NCBI GenBank assembly: GCA_023382535.1
Contig: JAHDWA010000109.1
Location: 1-21,796, forward strand
DNA from: Anaerolineae bacterium
GTDB lineage: Bacteria > Chloroflexota > Anaerolineae > 4572-78 > J111
Direction of reading: 5' to 3'
Length of the DNA: 21,796 nt
This document shows, in pieces, positions 7,688-14,923 of this stretch. Both the position numbers and the translations under genes were made by a program. Position 1 is the stretch's first letter. Each line of letters begins with the position of its first letter. The notes beneath the pieces were generated by a model. It saw nothing but the letters and a program-made list of their open reading frames with translations. It was not told where the DNA came from and did no database searches.

Positions 7688-10600
7688 ATGACTATTGGGC
7701 AATTTATCGTAAATGGCCTGAGGTATCCCAATCCACTATCCAATCCCCGGCCAGTTATGCTGGCTGACTCACCCATCGTTCCACTGACAATTTATACTCT
7801 GGGCCGCTTTGCTGTCTACCGGGGCAGTGAATTGATTGAAGATGCTGCCTGGAAACGGCGCAAGGCCAAGAGTCTCTTTAAGCTGCTGCTGCTGGCTCCG
7901 CAAGGCCAGCTTTTAAAAGAGCGCCTCCTCGAATGGCTCTGGCCGGATCAAGACCCGGAACGGGCCGCCAATAATCTCCATCGCACTCTCTTTATTTTAC
8001 GCCGTGTATTAGAACCGCATCTGCCCAACGCGGCTGATTCTCGTTATATTTTTTTTCGAGATGGAAAACTAACCTTAAACCTGGAAGCGATTGCCTGGAT
8101 AGATGTGCTTGAGTTTGACCGTCTCATCCAGCTCGGACAGCAGCAGCCCAACCCCTTACCTCATTACGAGGCTGCCCGCAGCCTGTATCAAGGCGATTTT
8201 TTGCCCGAAGACCTGTATGAGGATTGGGCCAGCGATTACCGCCAGCGATACCATTCGGCTTACTGCGCTTTGGTCAGGCGCATGGCTGGGCTATATACCC
8301 AGGCTGCGGCCTATACGGAGGCCATCAATTGTTGGCAAGACCTGCTGTGCCTGGACCCAACCCACGAAGAAACTTGCCAGGAGTTGATGCGGCTCTTCAC
8401 CCAGGTGGGGCAGCGCCACCAGGCCATTCAACTTTACCAGCAGCTTCGCCTGGCCCTGCAGCGCGAGCTGGAGGTCGAGCCGGCGGCTGAAACTACGGCG
8501 CTCTATCAAGCCATTGCCGAAAATCGCTGGCAGCCCGGCCCCAAACCTGCCGGTGTTTCTACCCTCGCTACAGGACCGGCGCGCTGGCTGGAAACGCCGC
8601 AACGGCGGCCGCTGGTCGGTCGTGACGCCGAGTTGCGCCACTTAGCTGAATTAATCCGGCAGGCTGAAGCCGGGCAGGGGCAGGTCGTCCTTCTATGCGG
8701 GGAGCAGGGCGTGGGCAAAAGCCGTCTGGCCGAAGAGGTGCTGCTTCGCGCCCAGGCCGGAGGACTGCGGATCCTTTACGGGGCCGCTTATGAGCAGGAG
8801 GGACATTTACCCTACGGCCCCTTTGTCGAGGCGATTCGCAGCGGGCTAATCGGTCAGGCGCATCAGGCTCTGCGGGAAAAACTGGGTAATTTGAGCCAGG
8901 ATTTGGCCCGGCTTCTCCCGGAGTTGGCCGAAACCAGCCAGCCCTCCACGCCGCCGCTGGAACCAGAGTTAGGCCAGGAGCGGCAGCGTCTATTCGACGC
9001 CGTGGCGGCGGCCTTTCTCGCCTTTGCCCAAAATGCTGGTTTGATCGTGTTTCTGGATGACCTGCACGCGGCAGGCGAGTCCAGTTTGCAGCTTTTGCAC
9101 TATCTGGCCCGGCGGATTGCCAATACCCCTATTCTCATCCTTTGTACCATTCGCGAAGAAAAAGTGCAGCGCGGCAGCCCGATTGCCCGGCTTTGCAGCG
9201 AATTGCTCAGCCATCGTTTGGGCCAGCGCCTCGATTTATCCCCTCTCAACCTGGTCGAAGTAGCCCAATTCTGTTCCAGCCTGCTGGGAGCGGGTGTCTT
9301 AGCTCCGGACCTGGCTGAAGCTATCTTTTACCTGACCGAAGGGAATCCCTTTTTTGTCCAGGAAATTGTGCTGGCCCTGCGGGAGACAGGCAGAATAGAG
9401 CAGACAAACGGCTGTTGGCGCTTCGCCCCGGGTCTAGTTGAATTTGGCCAAAAACTGGCCCGAGGCAGTGAATTTGTCATCCCGGCCAGCGTCCGCGAAG
9501 TGATCAGGCTGCACCTGGAACGTCTCAGCGCCGAAGCCTATCGCCTAGCCGGTTTGGCGGCGGTGATTGGCCGCGAGTTCAGCTATGCCCTGCTGCACGC
9601 CGCCAGCCAATTGGATAATGCTACCCAACTGGACCTGCTCGAAGAAATGCTGGCGGCTTACCTGATTGAGGAGACGGGCGCTGGCTACCGCTTCCGGCAC
9701 GGCCTGCTTCGCCAGGTGCTCTACGACGAGCTGACGCTGCACCGCCGCATCTGGCTGCATGGCCAGGTAGCCCAGGCCCTGGAGCGTCTCTATGTTAATC
9801 AGCTCGACGAGCAGGCGGCGATTTTTGTTTATCACTACGAGCGGGCTGAACGGCATGAAACTACTTTCCACTATCTCATCCGGGCCGGCGACCGCGCCCA
9901 GGCGACCTATGCGCCGCGCGAGGCGATGGATTATTACAATCGGGCGGTCGCTTTATGCCAGCAGCACCACGAATTGGCCACGGCTGAGACGATGGCTGGC
10001 TTGCTGCAGCGCCGCGCCCAGACCCATTTGACTTTATCCGACTTCGAAGCGGCGATTATGGACCTGGAACAGCTTCTGGAAAATAACCGCCGGACCAACG
10101 ACCGGCTGCGCGAAGGGGAAGCTCTCTATCAGGTCGGGATTGCTCATTATTGGGCCCACCGTTTGGAGCGGGCTGCCGCTTATCTCGATCAAGCCATCCA
10201 GTTGGCCGAACGACTACATTATGCGGAGCTGCAGGGCAAGGCGCTTAAACTCCGCGACATTCTCAATTCAACCCAGGGCGAGGTGACTCAAGTTAAAGCG
10301 CTGGAAAATGTCAGCTCTTCTGCCGGAGCGCAGATTATACCGGCCGAAGAGCACTGGGGGCTGGCTATGCTGGCCCACCTGCACAGCGATTTCGATACGG
10401 CGCTGCATCACGGCCAGGCATGTGTTGAATTAGGCCAATCTTTTTCTAACCCTTTCCTGGCCCTGGGTGGGTATTTTGTGCTCGGTATGTCCTATGCCAG
10501 CCTGGGCCATTACCAGTCGGCCCTGGATTATCTGCGGCACGCCCTTGACCTGTCTCAGGCGGCCGAGGACCGTTTCTGGCGGGCGCGGCTGTTGAACACC

Positions 10601-11290
10601 GCCGGTTGGGTCTACCGCGAGGTATTTGATGTGGAGCAGGCCGTCCAATTTGACCAGGCCAGCCTGGAACTGGCGCGTGCCGGGCAGCCGTGTTTGACCG
10701 AGGCCGAAGGGAATGCCCTGGCTAACCTGGCCACCGATTACTTACTTTTGGGAGATTTTGACCGGGCGCGGGCCTTTTTAGACGAAGGGTTAACCGGCTC
10801 TGGCGATAAACCATTTATGCGCTGGCGCTACCGCACCCGCATGGTTGTGATCAAAGGCCGGCTGGCCCTGGCCGAGGGGGATGTGCTGGGCGCCTTGGCC
10901 GCTGCGGACGAATCGCTGGCGCTGACCCGCACCACCTATGCCCGTAAGAACATCGTTCGCTCCTGCAAGCTGCGGGGCGAGGCTCTGCTCGCCGCCGGAA
11001 GGATTCACAAAGCCCGCGCTGCCCTGTCCCATGCCCTGGATATTAGTTTAAGCATCAAAAGCCCGGCCCTGAGTTGGCCCTGCTACCTGACCCTGGCCCA
11101 CTTGGAAGAGCTAGCAGATAGGCCGGACGTGGCTAAAACACATTACTTCTGCGCCGCCCAGATTCTGAATGAGGTTGCTGCCCGTCTGAGCGACCCCACC
11201 CTCCGCCGCTCTTTGCTCACGGCGCGGCCGGTGCAAGCGATTTTTGAAAAGGCGATTTGTACGGTTCCTTTTGAGCAGGTTGAGGTGTAA
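7688..11290 (+). CDS. Large BTAD-type transcriptional regulator with STAND-like ATPase and TPR repeats
   Basis: A 1200-residue cytosolic regulator. Residues about 33-110 form an OmpR-like winged helix (LTIYTLGRFAVYRG, then KRRKAKSLFKLLLLAP and LWPDQDPERAANNLHRTLF). Residues 135-280 are a bacterial transcriptional activation domain (BTAD) as in SARP/AfsR proteins. An AAA/STAND-type NTPase begins at VGRDAELRHL (~310) with Walker A GEQGVGKS (338-345) and Walker B GLIVFLDDLH (451-460). From about 735 onward the protein is helical TPR-like repeats (for example AATYLDQAIQLAERLHYAELQG-type units), which usually sense a ligand or partner. Such proteins couple ATP binding and signal sensing to promoter activation. 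The ATG has AAGGGGG just upstream with a short spacer. Target genes and inducer are unknown; its position just ahead of the fmdB-like gene and the nitrogen cluster makes these candidate targets. Confidence 0.9.
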   Translation: MTIGQFIVNGLRYPNPLSNPRPVMLADSPIVPLTIYTLGRFAVYRGSELIEDAAWKRRKAKSLFKLLLLAPQGQLLKERLLEWLWPDQDPERAANNLHRTLFILRRVLEPHLPNAADSRYIFFRDGKLTLNLEAIAWIDVLEFDRLIQLGQQQPNPLPHYEAARSLYQGDFLPEDLYEDWASDYRQRYHSAYCALVRRMAGLYTQAAAYTEAINCWQDLLCLDPTHEETCQELMRLFTQVGQRHQAIQLYQQLRLALQRELEVEPAAETTALYQAIAENRWQPGPKPAGVSTLATGPARWLETPQRRPLVGRDAELRHLAELIRQAEAGQGQVVLLCGEQGVGKSRLAEEVLLRAQAGGLRILYGAAYEQEGHLPYGPFVEAIRSGLIGQAHQALREKLGNLSQDLARLLPELAETSQPSTPPLEPELGQERQRLFDAVAAAFLAFAQNAGLIVFLDDLHAAGESSLQLLHYLARRIANTPILILCTIREEKVQRGSPIARLCSELLSHRLGQRLDLSPLNLVEVAQFCSSLLGAGVLAPDLAEAIFYLTEGNPFFVQEIVLALRETGRIEQTNGCWRFAPGLVEFGQKLARGSEFVIPASVREVIRLHLERLSAEAYRLAGLAAVIGREFSYALLHAASQLDNATQLDLLEEMLAAYLIEETGAGYRFRHGLLRQVLYDELTLHRRIWLHGQVAQALERLYVNQLDEQAAIFVYHYERAERHETTFHYLIRAGDRAQATYAPREAMDYYNRAVALCQQHHELATAETMAGLLQRRAQTHLTLSDFEAAIMDLEQLLENNRRTNDRLREGEALYQVGIAHYWAHRLERAAAYLDQAIQLAERLHYAELQGKALKLRDILNSTQGEVTQVKALENVSSSAGAQIIPAEEHWGLAMLAHLHSDFDTALHHGQACVELGQSFSNPFLALGGYFVLGMSYASLGHYQSALDYLRHALDLSQAAEDRFWRARLLNTAGWVYREVFDVEQAVQFDQASLELARAGQPCLTEAEGNALANLATDYLLLGDFDRARAFLDEGLTGSGDKPFMRWRYRTRMVVIKGRLALAEGDVLGALAAADESLALTRTTYARKNIVRSCKLRGEALLAAGRIHKARAALSHALDISLSIKSPALSWPCYLTLAHLEELADRPDVAKTHYFCAAQILNEVAARLSDPTLRRSLLTARPVQAIFEKAICTVPFEQVEV

Positions 11291-11293
11291 CTC

Positions 11294-11671
11294 ATGCCCA
11301 TCTACGAATACGACTGTGCCGATTGTGAAGAACGTGTCCCCATTTTTTTTCGCAGCTTTGCCGAAATTGACAGCAAACCGGTGACCTGCCCTCACTGTGG
11401 TGGAAGTCATTTGGAACGGGTCATTTCCAAAGTAGCGGTGGTTCAGGCCGAAAGGGGGGGGCAGGGCAGCCAGGCAAGCTCCGGCAGCCAGCCAGCCGCA
11501 GACTGGAGTGACCCCAAGTCCCTGGCCCGCTCCATGCGCAAAGCGAGTCAAGGCCAGGATTTTGGCGGCGAGTTTAAGGAGGTAGCGACGCGTCTGGAGT
11601 CCGGCGAAAAGCCAGCTTCTATCGAGAAATCGCTGCGCAAAAGAGCAGGCCAGAACACCGAAACTCATTGA
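11294..11671 (+). CDS. FmdB-family zinc-ribbon protein
   Basis: A 125-residue protein whose first ~45 residues are the FmdB/CxxC zinc ribbon: MPIYEYDC with Cys8 and Cys11, then TCPHCGG with Cys32 and Cys35, which should bind one zinc. The remainder is polar and low in complexity (GGQGSQASSGSQPAADW) with a short charged helix near the end, and is probably disordered. The family is named for a putative regulator of the formamidase gene in Methylophilus, but most members have no known function. The ATG lies 3 nt after the stop of the BTAD regulator, so the two are almost certainly co-transcribed and perhaps translationally coupled; no strong Shine-Dalgarno site is needed or seen. A role in controlling amide or nitrogen metabolism is attractive given the downstream genes, but is inference. 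Confidence 0.88.
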   Translation: MPIYEYDCADCEERVPIFFRSFAEIDSKPVTCPHCGGSHLERVISKVAVVQAERGGQGSQASSGSQPAADWSDPKSLARSMRKASQGQDFGGEFKEVATRLESGEKPASIEKSLRKRAGQNTETH

Positions 11672-11678
11672 TAAAACT

Positions 11679-11866
11679 TTACCGAGAACCTTCGGTAATT
11701 CTATCCAGTCGCCAATGGCTGGAAGCCATCGGCTGAGCCAGGTAAAAGCCGGTTCAAAACCGGCTCGATCAGTTCCCTAGCCTGATTTATCAAGCTTTCA
11801 TTAAGCTTAGCCGGGCGTTTCAACGCTTGGCTAACCGGCTGATAAACTGAGCTTTGGAATTACCGA
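11679..11866 (+). other. Densely folded gene-free region: candidate structured RNA or composite repeat
   Basis: The 11672-12100 gap holds no credible ORF. TCGGTAATTC (11692-11701) pairs perfectly with GAATTACCGA (11857-11866), enclosing 155 nt. Inside are ATGGCT/AGCCAT (11715-11729), AGCCGGTT/AACCGGCT (11747-11765), ATCAG/CTGAT (11768-11786), and TTTATCA/TGATAAA (11786-11792, 11840-11846) enclosing a TTAGCC...GGCTAA hairpin (11807-11834) with a GCGT/ACGC core. The left arm of the outer stem can instead pair with TTACCGA just upstream (11679-11685), so two folds exclude each other. This matches no riboswitch I recognise. Strand is assumed from the flanking genes. Confidence 0.5.
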
Positions 11867-11915
11867 GCACTCTTTTACCAGGTAAGTCAAAAGTCAGCGC
11901 CGGGTAAGTTTGATC

Positions 11916-11924
11916 TGCTATACT
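11916..11924 (+). promoter_or_regulatory. Possible extended -10 promoter for the amidohydrolase / nitrogen cluster
   Basis: TGCTATACT is TGn plus TATACT (5/6 of TATAAT), lying 176 bp before the amidohydrolase ATG. No good -35 box is seen, which extended -10 promoters can tolerate. It would give a leader of about 170 nt containing the hairpin at 11974-12000. Confidence 0.4.
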
Positions 11925-11973
11925 TGCCTAACTGAGAAGATCTGTCCGAAAAACGCTTGCTGCTATCAGGGGG

Positions 11974-12000
11974 AACGTAGCCAAGACGCTCTACGTTTTT
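11974..12000 (+). terminator. Terminator-like hairpin in the leader of the amidohydrolase gene
   Basis: AACGTAG (11974-11980) and CTACGTT (11991-11997) form a perfect 7-bp stem with a 10-nt loop; the right arm runs into TTTTT (11996-12000) and then GGG. It could be a weak intrinsic terminator or attenuator between a promoter near 11916 and the ATG at 12101. A second small hairpin, ACCCC/GGGGT (12055-12069), lies before the ribosome binding site. Confidence 0.4.
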
Positions 12001-12100
12001 GGGAACCTCACTCAAAACGCCCCTTTCCTGACTGCCACATAAATCAAGTGAATAACCCCAACCAGGGGTAAATTTTGCATCAACCAAAGGAGGCAATCTT

Positions 12101-12949
12101 ATGGAGAAACGACGGCGTGTTTTCGACAATCATAGTCATATTGGGCCTGTGCCCGGTTATGCTTACTACGGGCTGCCCCAAACAGTCAAGCCGACTTATG
12201 ACTATGACACAACCGAGGATTATCTGAAGGGCATGGAGGAAAACGGGGTTGACCGCGCCCTGGTCATGTCCAACTACGGCTATCCTGACTCGGCGCAGCC
12301 TTTCACCCTGAACCCGCTGGTGGGGGAAAGCACCGCCAAAAACGACCGCCTGCTTGGGGCGATCTGGGTGTCGGCCTTGCCCAAAGATAAAGAACGGACG
12401 ACCGAGGCACTCAAGCTCATCGGCCAGAAAGGGCTGATTGCGCTGAAGACAACCTGCTTGTTGGGCGGCACCTTCAACCCCGATCAGTGGGACGAGCCGG
12501 CAGCCGAGTTATGGGGGATGATCCTCGACGCGGCGGCCCAGCACGACATGCCGCTCCACATTCACACCAGCCCCGGCGGCGGCTCGGACATTGACAATGC
12601 CCTGGCCCTGCTGCGCAAGTACGGCCAAACGACCAAAATCCACGTTGTCCATATGGGCGGCGGAGTCAGTGGGCATATCAAGTTTGTGCCGCAGTTCTTT
12701 GACCTGGTCAAAGAAGGCTATCAGGTTTACACCGACTCTTCATGGGCGGTCGGCTTTGGCTCCACCTGGCTGCTCAAGGAGATTGAGCGGACAGGCATTG
12801 GGACCGACCGCTTCCTCTTTGGCTCCGACATCCCCTGGAGCGATTTCGCCGGTGAGTATTGGAAAATTGAAGGCGCGCCGATTTCCGAAGAGTTGAAGCA
12901 AAACATCTTCTGGAACAATGCCGAAAAGTTGTACTCAAAGTTCTGGTAG
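12101..12949 (+). CDS. Amidohydrolase_2-family metal-dependent hydrolase
   Basis: A 282-residue TIM-barrel hydrolase. The metal-binding HxH motif is near the start (FDNHSHIG, His11 and His13), a second histidine pair is at LHIHTSPGG (His153, His155), further histidines at HVVHMGGG (His181, His184), and the closing barrel Asp is in LFGSDIPW (Asp243). This is the pattern of amidohydrolase_2 enzymes, which include cyclic-amide hydrolases and decarboxylases such as ACMSD. There is no carboxylated Lys motif that I can place with confidence, so one metal is likelier than two. The ATG has AGGAGG 9 nt upstream, the strongest ribosome site in this region. It leads the nitrogen-type gene cluster (177 bp to nitB) and may supply its hydrolytic step; the substrate is unknown. 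Confidence 0.88.
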   Translation: MEKRRRVFDNHSHIGPVPGYAYYGLPQTVKPTYDYDTTEDYLKGMEENGVDRALVMSNYGYPDSAQPFTLNPLVGESTAKNDRLLGAIWVSALPKDKERTTEALKLIGQKGLIALKTTCLLGGTFNPDQWDEPAAELWGMILDAAAQHDMPLHIHTSPGGGSDIDNALALLRKYGQTTKIHVVHMGGGVSGHIKFVPQFFDLVKEGYQVYTDSSWAVGFGSTWLLKEIERTGIGTDRFLFGSDIPWSDFAGEYWKIEGAPISEELKQNIFWNNAEKLYSKFW

Positions 12950-12968
12950 GATGTTGTTAAGGAATCTA

Positions 12969-13013
12969 GCAATCTCGTTCCCACGCTTCGCGTCAGTTTT
13001 GGAACGAGATTGC
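12969..13013. repeat. REP-like palindrome (GCAATCTCGTTCC type)
   Basis: GCAATCTCGTTCC (12969-12981) and GGAACGAGATTGC (13001-13013) form a perfect 13-bp stem. The interior keeps ACGC/GCGT but the loop side is degenerate. It resembles the widespread 'cgttcccacgc / gcgtgggaacg' dispersed palindromes of many bacteria. It lies between the amidohydrolase and nitB and has no T-run. Confidence 0.8.
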
Positions 13014-13126
13014 GGATTAGTAGGATGTCGCTAACGAGGGCACAGGCCGCGGTGACAGCGAGCAGCAAACAGCCCTCATCTATATGCAAGTAAATAACAA
13101 GCATCAAGAAAGGAGCTAAAGTAATT

Positions 13127-13612
13127 ATGGCCGTAGTAGAAATACCCCGCCCCAAAGAAGGTGATTCACTCATTAATCTTGACGAAAAGCTGTTTCCAGA
13201 TCATAAAGCCAAAGAAGGTGATCGGGCGTTGATTATGATGCACACTGTGCCGTTTGAAGGCTCGGTGGGGTTGGTCAACCTGCTCACCACCACCCGAATT
13301 GCCCGCAAGGGCTTCAAGACCAGCCTGGCCCTGTATGGTCCTGGCGTATTGATGGCCGCCGCAGGCCGAGGTTTCCCCGTGGTTGGCCAGGAAGGGTTCC
13401 CCGGCAACCTGGCGATTAACCGCCAACTGCAAACCATTCTCAAAGAGGGCAGTTCCATCTATGCCTGCCGTTTTGCCATGACGGCCCTTTATGGGATGCA
13501 TGAGTATAACCTGATCGAAGGGGTAACGCCTTTCCACCCGTTGGATGTGCTCGACATTCTGATTGATCATTGGAAAACCGGGGCAATGGTTCTTAACACC
13601 TGGACACTTTAA
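13127..13612 (+). CDS. nitB: MSMEG_0572/Sll0783-family nitrogen-starvation protein (Nit1C NitB)
   Basis: A 161-residue protein recognised by the family signature: MMHTVPFEGSVGLVNLLTTT, GFKTSLALYGPGVLMAAAGRG, GFPGNLAINRQL and the C-terminal VLNTWTL. Its cyanobacterial relative Sll0783 is induced by nitrogen starvation and needed for polyhydroxybutyrate accumulation in Synechocystis; the biochemical role is unknown. The alternating strand/helix pattern with a single cysteine (Cys114 in IYACRFAM) suggests a DsrE-like fold, which is inference. AAGGAG lies 11-12 nt upstream of the ATG. In known Nit1C clusters the next gene is the nitrilase nitC; here a 221-bp repeat-filled gap and then the radical SAM gene follow. 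Confidence 0.9.
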   Translation: MAVVEIPRPKEGDSLINLDEKLFPDHKAKEGDRALIMMHTVPFEGSVGLVNLLTTTRIARKGFKTSLALYGPGVLMAAAGRGFPVVGQEGFPGNLAINRQLQTILKEGSSIYACRFAMTALYGMHEYNLIEGVTPFHPLDVLDILIDHWKTGAMVLNTWTL

Positions 13613-13675
13613 TTTAATTTGTCACCGCGGCCAAGTAAAATTTAATTAGTTCTTCAGGATTTTGTAGAGTTTAGA

Positions 13676-13729
13676 CCTGATGCGTGAGGCGTAATGACCC
13701 TGATCACGTGTCACGTATCACGCATCAGG
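13676..13729. repeat. Inverted repeat of tandem 7-mers (TCACGCA / TGCGTGA type)
   Basis: CCTGATGCGTGA (13676-13687) and TCACGCATCAGG (13718-13729) are perfectly inverted. The right arm is TCACGTG-TCACGTA-TCACGCA-TCAGG with a 7-bp period from 13704, and the left arm holds TGCGTGA-GGCGTAA-TGA. The unit is a rotation of the GTGATGC unit at 21143-21166. Confidence 0.85.
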
Positions 13730-13771
13730 TTGCCGCTGATCCCTCTGAATTCCGAAAGAGCCAATTTAATC

Positions 13772-13817
13772 ATTGGTGATTAGCGGTTGAAGTGGATAAT
13801 CTCTAATCGCCAATCTC
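13772..13817. repeat. Second 7-mer inverted repeat before nitD
   Basis: ATTGGTGATTAG (13772-13783) pairs with CTAATCGCCAAT (13803-13814) with one wobble. The right side reads TAATCTC-TAATCGC-CAATCTC (13797-13817), a 7-bp period; the left reads ATTGGTG-ATTAGCG-GTTGAAG. It ends 16 nt before the nitD ATG, just upstream of its AAAAGGAAA ribosome site. Confidence 0.75.
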
Positions 13818-13833
13818 CAGAAAAGGAAACGTT

Positions 13834-14913
13834 ATGGCCTTACAGGAAGTTTTGCTTGAGTTGCAAAGCCTGGGCGCTCGAATTGAGGTGCCGGTTGAAA
13901 ATCGAGGTCGGCGGGGCGGGGCTGGCCCTTCTGACGATAAAGCGTTTGTTTTGGCCGGTGTGGCGGCGATGGTGCCGACACTGGGTCAATTTGCCGCCCA
14001 ATCCCCCTATGCGGTGGTTGAAAGTGAAAATGGCTACTACCTGACCCGCAATGGTCAGATGATTATTCCGGTGGAGTTTCCCTCCACTCCGCGCTTTTAT
14101 GCCCTAAAAACCGCCGATGGCATCCCTTACTGGCAAATTGCGGTGCTGCATGGCCGCGATGTCCTGGCAACAACTGTTTCGCAGCGCTGTGTCCGCTGGC
14201 GGCGAGAAGGGGAACGCTGCCAGTTTTGCGCCATTGAAAACTCGCTAGCGAGCGGCAATACGGTCGCCCTTAAAACCCCGGAACAGTTAGCCGAAGTAGC
14301 CGAAGCGGCGGTCCGGCTGGATGGAATCAAGCATTTTGTGCTGACTACCGGCACCATGAACTATCGGGATATGGGCGTGCATTACCTGGCTAAATGTGTC
14401 CACGCGGTCAAAGCTGCGGTTCCCGATATTGGCATTCAGGCCCAATTTGAACCGCCGGAAAACCTGGACGATATGCTTCTCCTGCGCGAGGCCGGGGTAG
14501 ACACCGTCGGTATCCACCTGGAAAGCCTGGACCAGGAGATTCGGCGGCGGATCAGCCCCGGCAAAGCTGAAATTAGCATCGAACGCTACCACGAAGCCTA
14601 CCGCCGCGCCGTCGAGATTTTCGGGCGCAACCAGGTCTCCAGCTACATCATTGCCGGTTTTGGCGACAGCGAGGAGACGATTATCAATGGCTGCCGGCAG
14701 TTAGCCGAGATTGGCGTTTACCCCTTTGTGGTACCCCTGCGCCCGCTCATAGGCACGCCCTTGCAGGAGGCCCAGGCGCCCGACCCGGCCTTTATGAATC
14801 GGATTTACAGCCAGGTGGCGGCCATTAACCGGGAGTACGGTTTGAACTGGCGCAATAGTAAAGCCGGCTGCACCCGCTGCGGCGCTTGTTCGGGCTTGAC
14901 GGCCTACGAGTAA
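13834..14913 (+). CDS. nitD: MSMEG_0568-family radical SAM protein (Nit1C NitD)
   Basis: A 359-residue radical SAM enzyme. The cluster cysteines are Cys119, Cys129 and Cys132 (QRCVRW...RCQFC), giving CX9CX2C instead of the usual CX3CX2C; the wide first spacing is a feature of this subfamily as I know it. The SAM domain follows, with FVLTTGTMNYRD, GIQAQFEPPE, VDTVGIHLES and SSYIIAGFGDSEE strands of the TIM-barrel. Three more cysteines at the C-terminus (Cys346, Cys349, Cys352 in GCTRCGAC) may bind an auxiliary Fe-S cluster. The protein is part of the Nit1C cluster linked to nitrile and cyanide assimilation in Pseudomonas; its reaction is unknown. AAAAGGAAA precedes the ATG, and nitE follows after 10 nt. 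Confidence 0.92.
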   Translation: MALQEVLLELQSLGARIEVPVENRGRRGGAGPSDDKAFVLAGVAAMVPTLGQFAAQSPYAVVESENGYYLTRNGQMIIPVEFPSTPRFYALKTADGIPYWQIAVLHGRDVLATTVSQRCVRWRREGERCQFCAIENSLASGNTVALKTPEQLAEVAEAAVRLDGIKHFVLTTGTMNYRDMGVHYLAKCVHAVKAAVPDIGIQAQFEPPENLDDMLLLREAGVDTVGIHLESLDQEIRRRISPGKAEISIERYHEAYRRAVEIFGRNQVSSYIIAGFGDSEETIINGCRQLAEIGVYPFVVPLRPLIGTPLQEAQAPDPAFMNRIYSQVAAINREYGLNWRNSKAGCTRCGACSGLTAYE

Positions 14914-14923
14914 AAGGAGAGCG

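Noticed and set aside
11111..11668. 185-residue minus-strand frame across the regulator end and the FmdB-like gene
   Set aside because: It is fully antisense to two well-supported genes, including the zinc ribbon, and has no family resemblance.
11715..11790. tRNA-like sequence: AGCCGGTTCAAAACCGGCT resembles a T-arm with its TTCAAAA loop
   Set aside because: No acceptor stem, anticodon arm or D-arm of correct spacing could be built upstream; the T-loop lacks the usual pyrimidine at its last position. It is one hairpin of the larger folded region.
11930..12100. Cobalamin or guanidine riboswitch in the amidohydrolase leader
   Set aside because: The conserved core sequences of those classes could not be found; only short hairpins are seen.
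11887..12129. 80-residue minus-strand frame in the gap before the amidohydrolase
   Set aside because: It runs into the amidohydrolase start, has no ribosome site and no recognisable sequence, and overlaps the promoter and leader elements.
13020..13126. NtcA-type nitrogen control site (GTA-N8-TAC) upstream of nitB
   Set aside because: No such palindrome is present in the gap; the relation to nitrogen control is known in cyanobacteria and cannot be carried over here.
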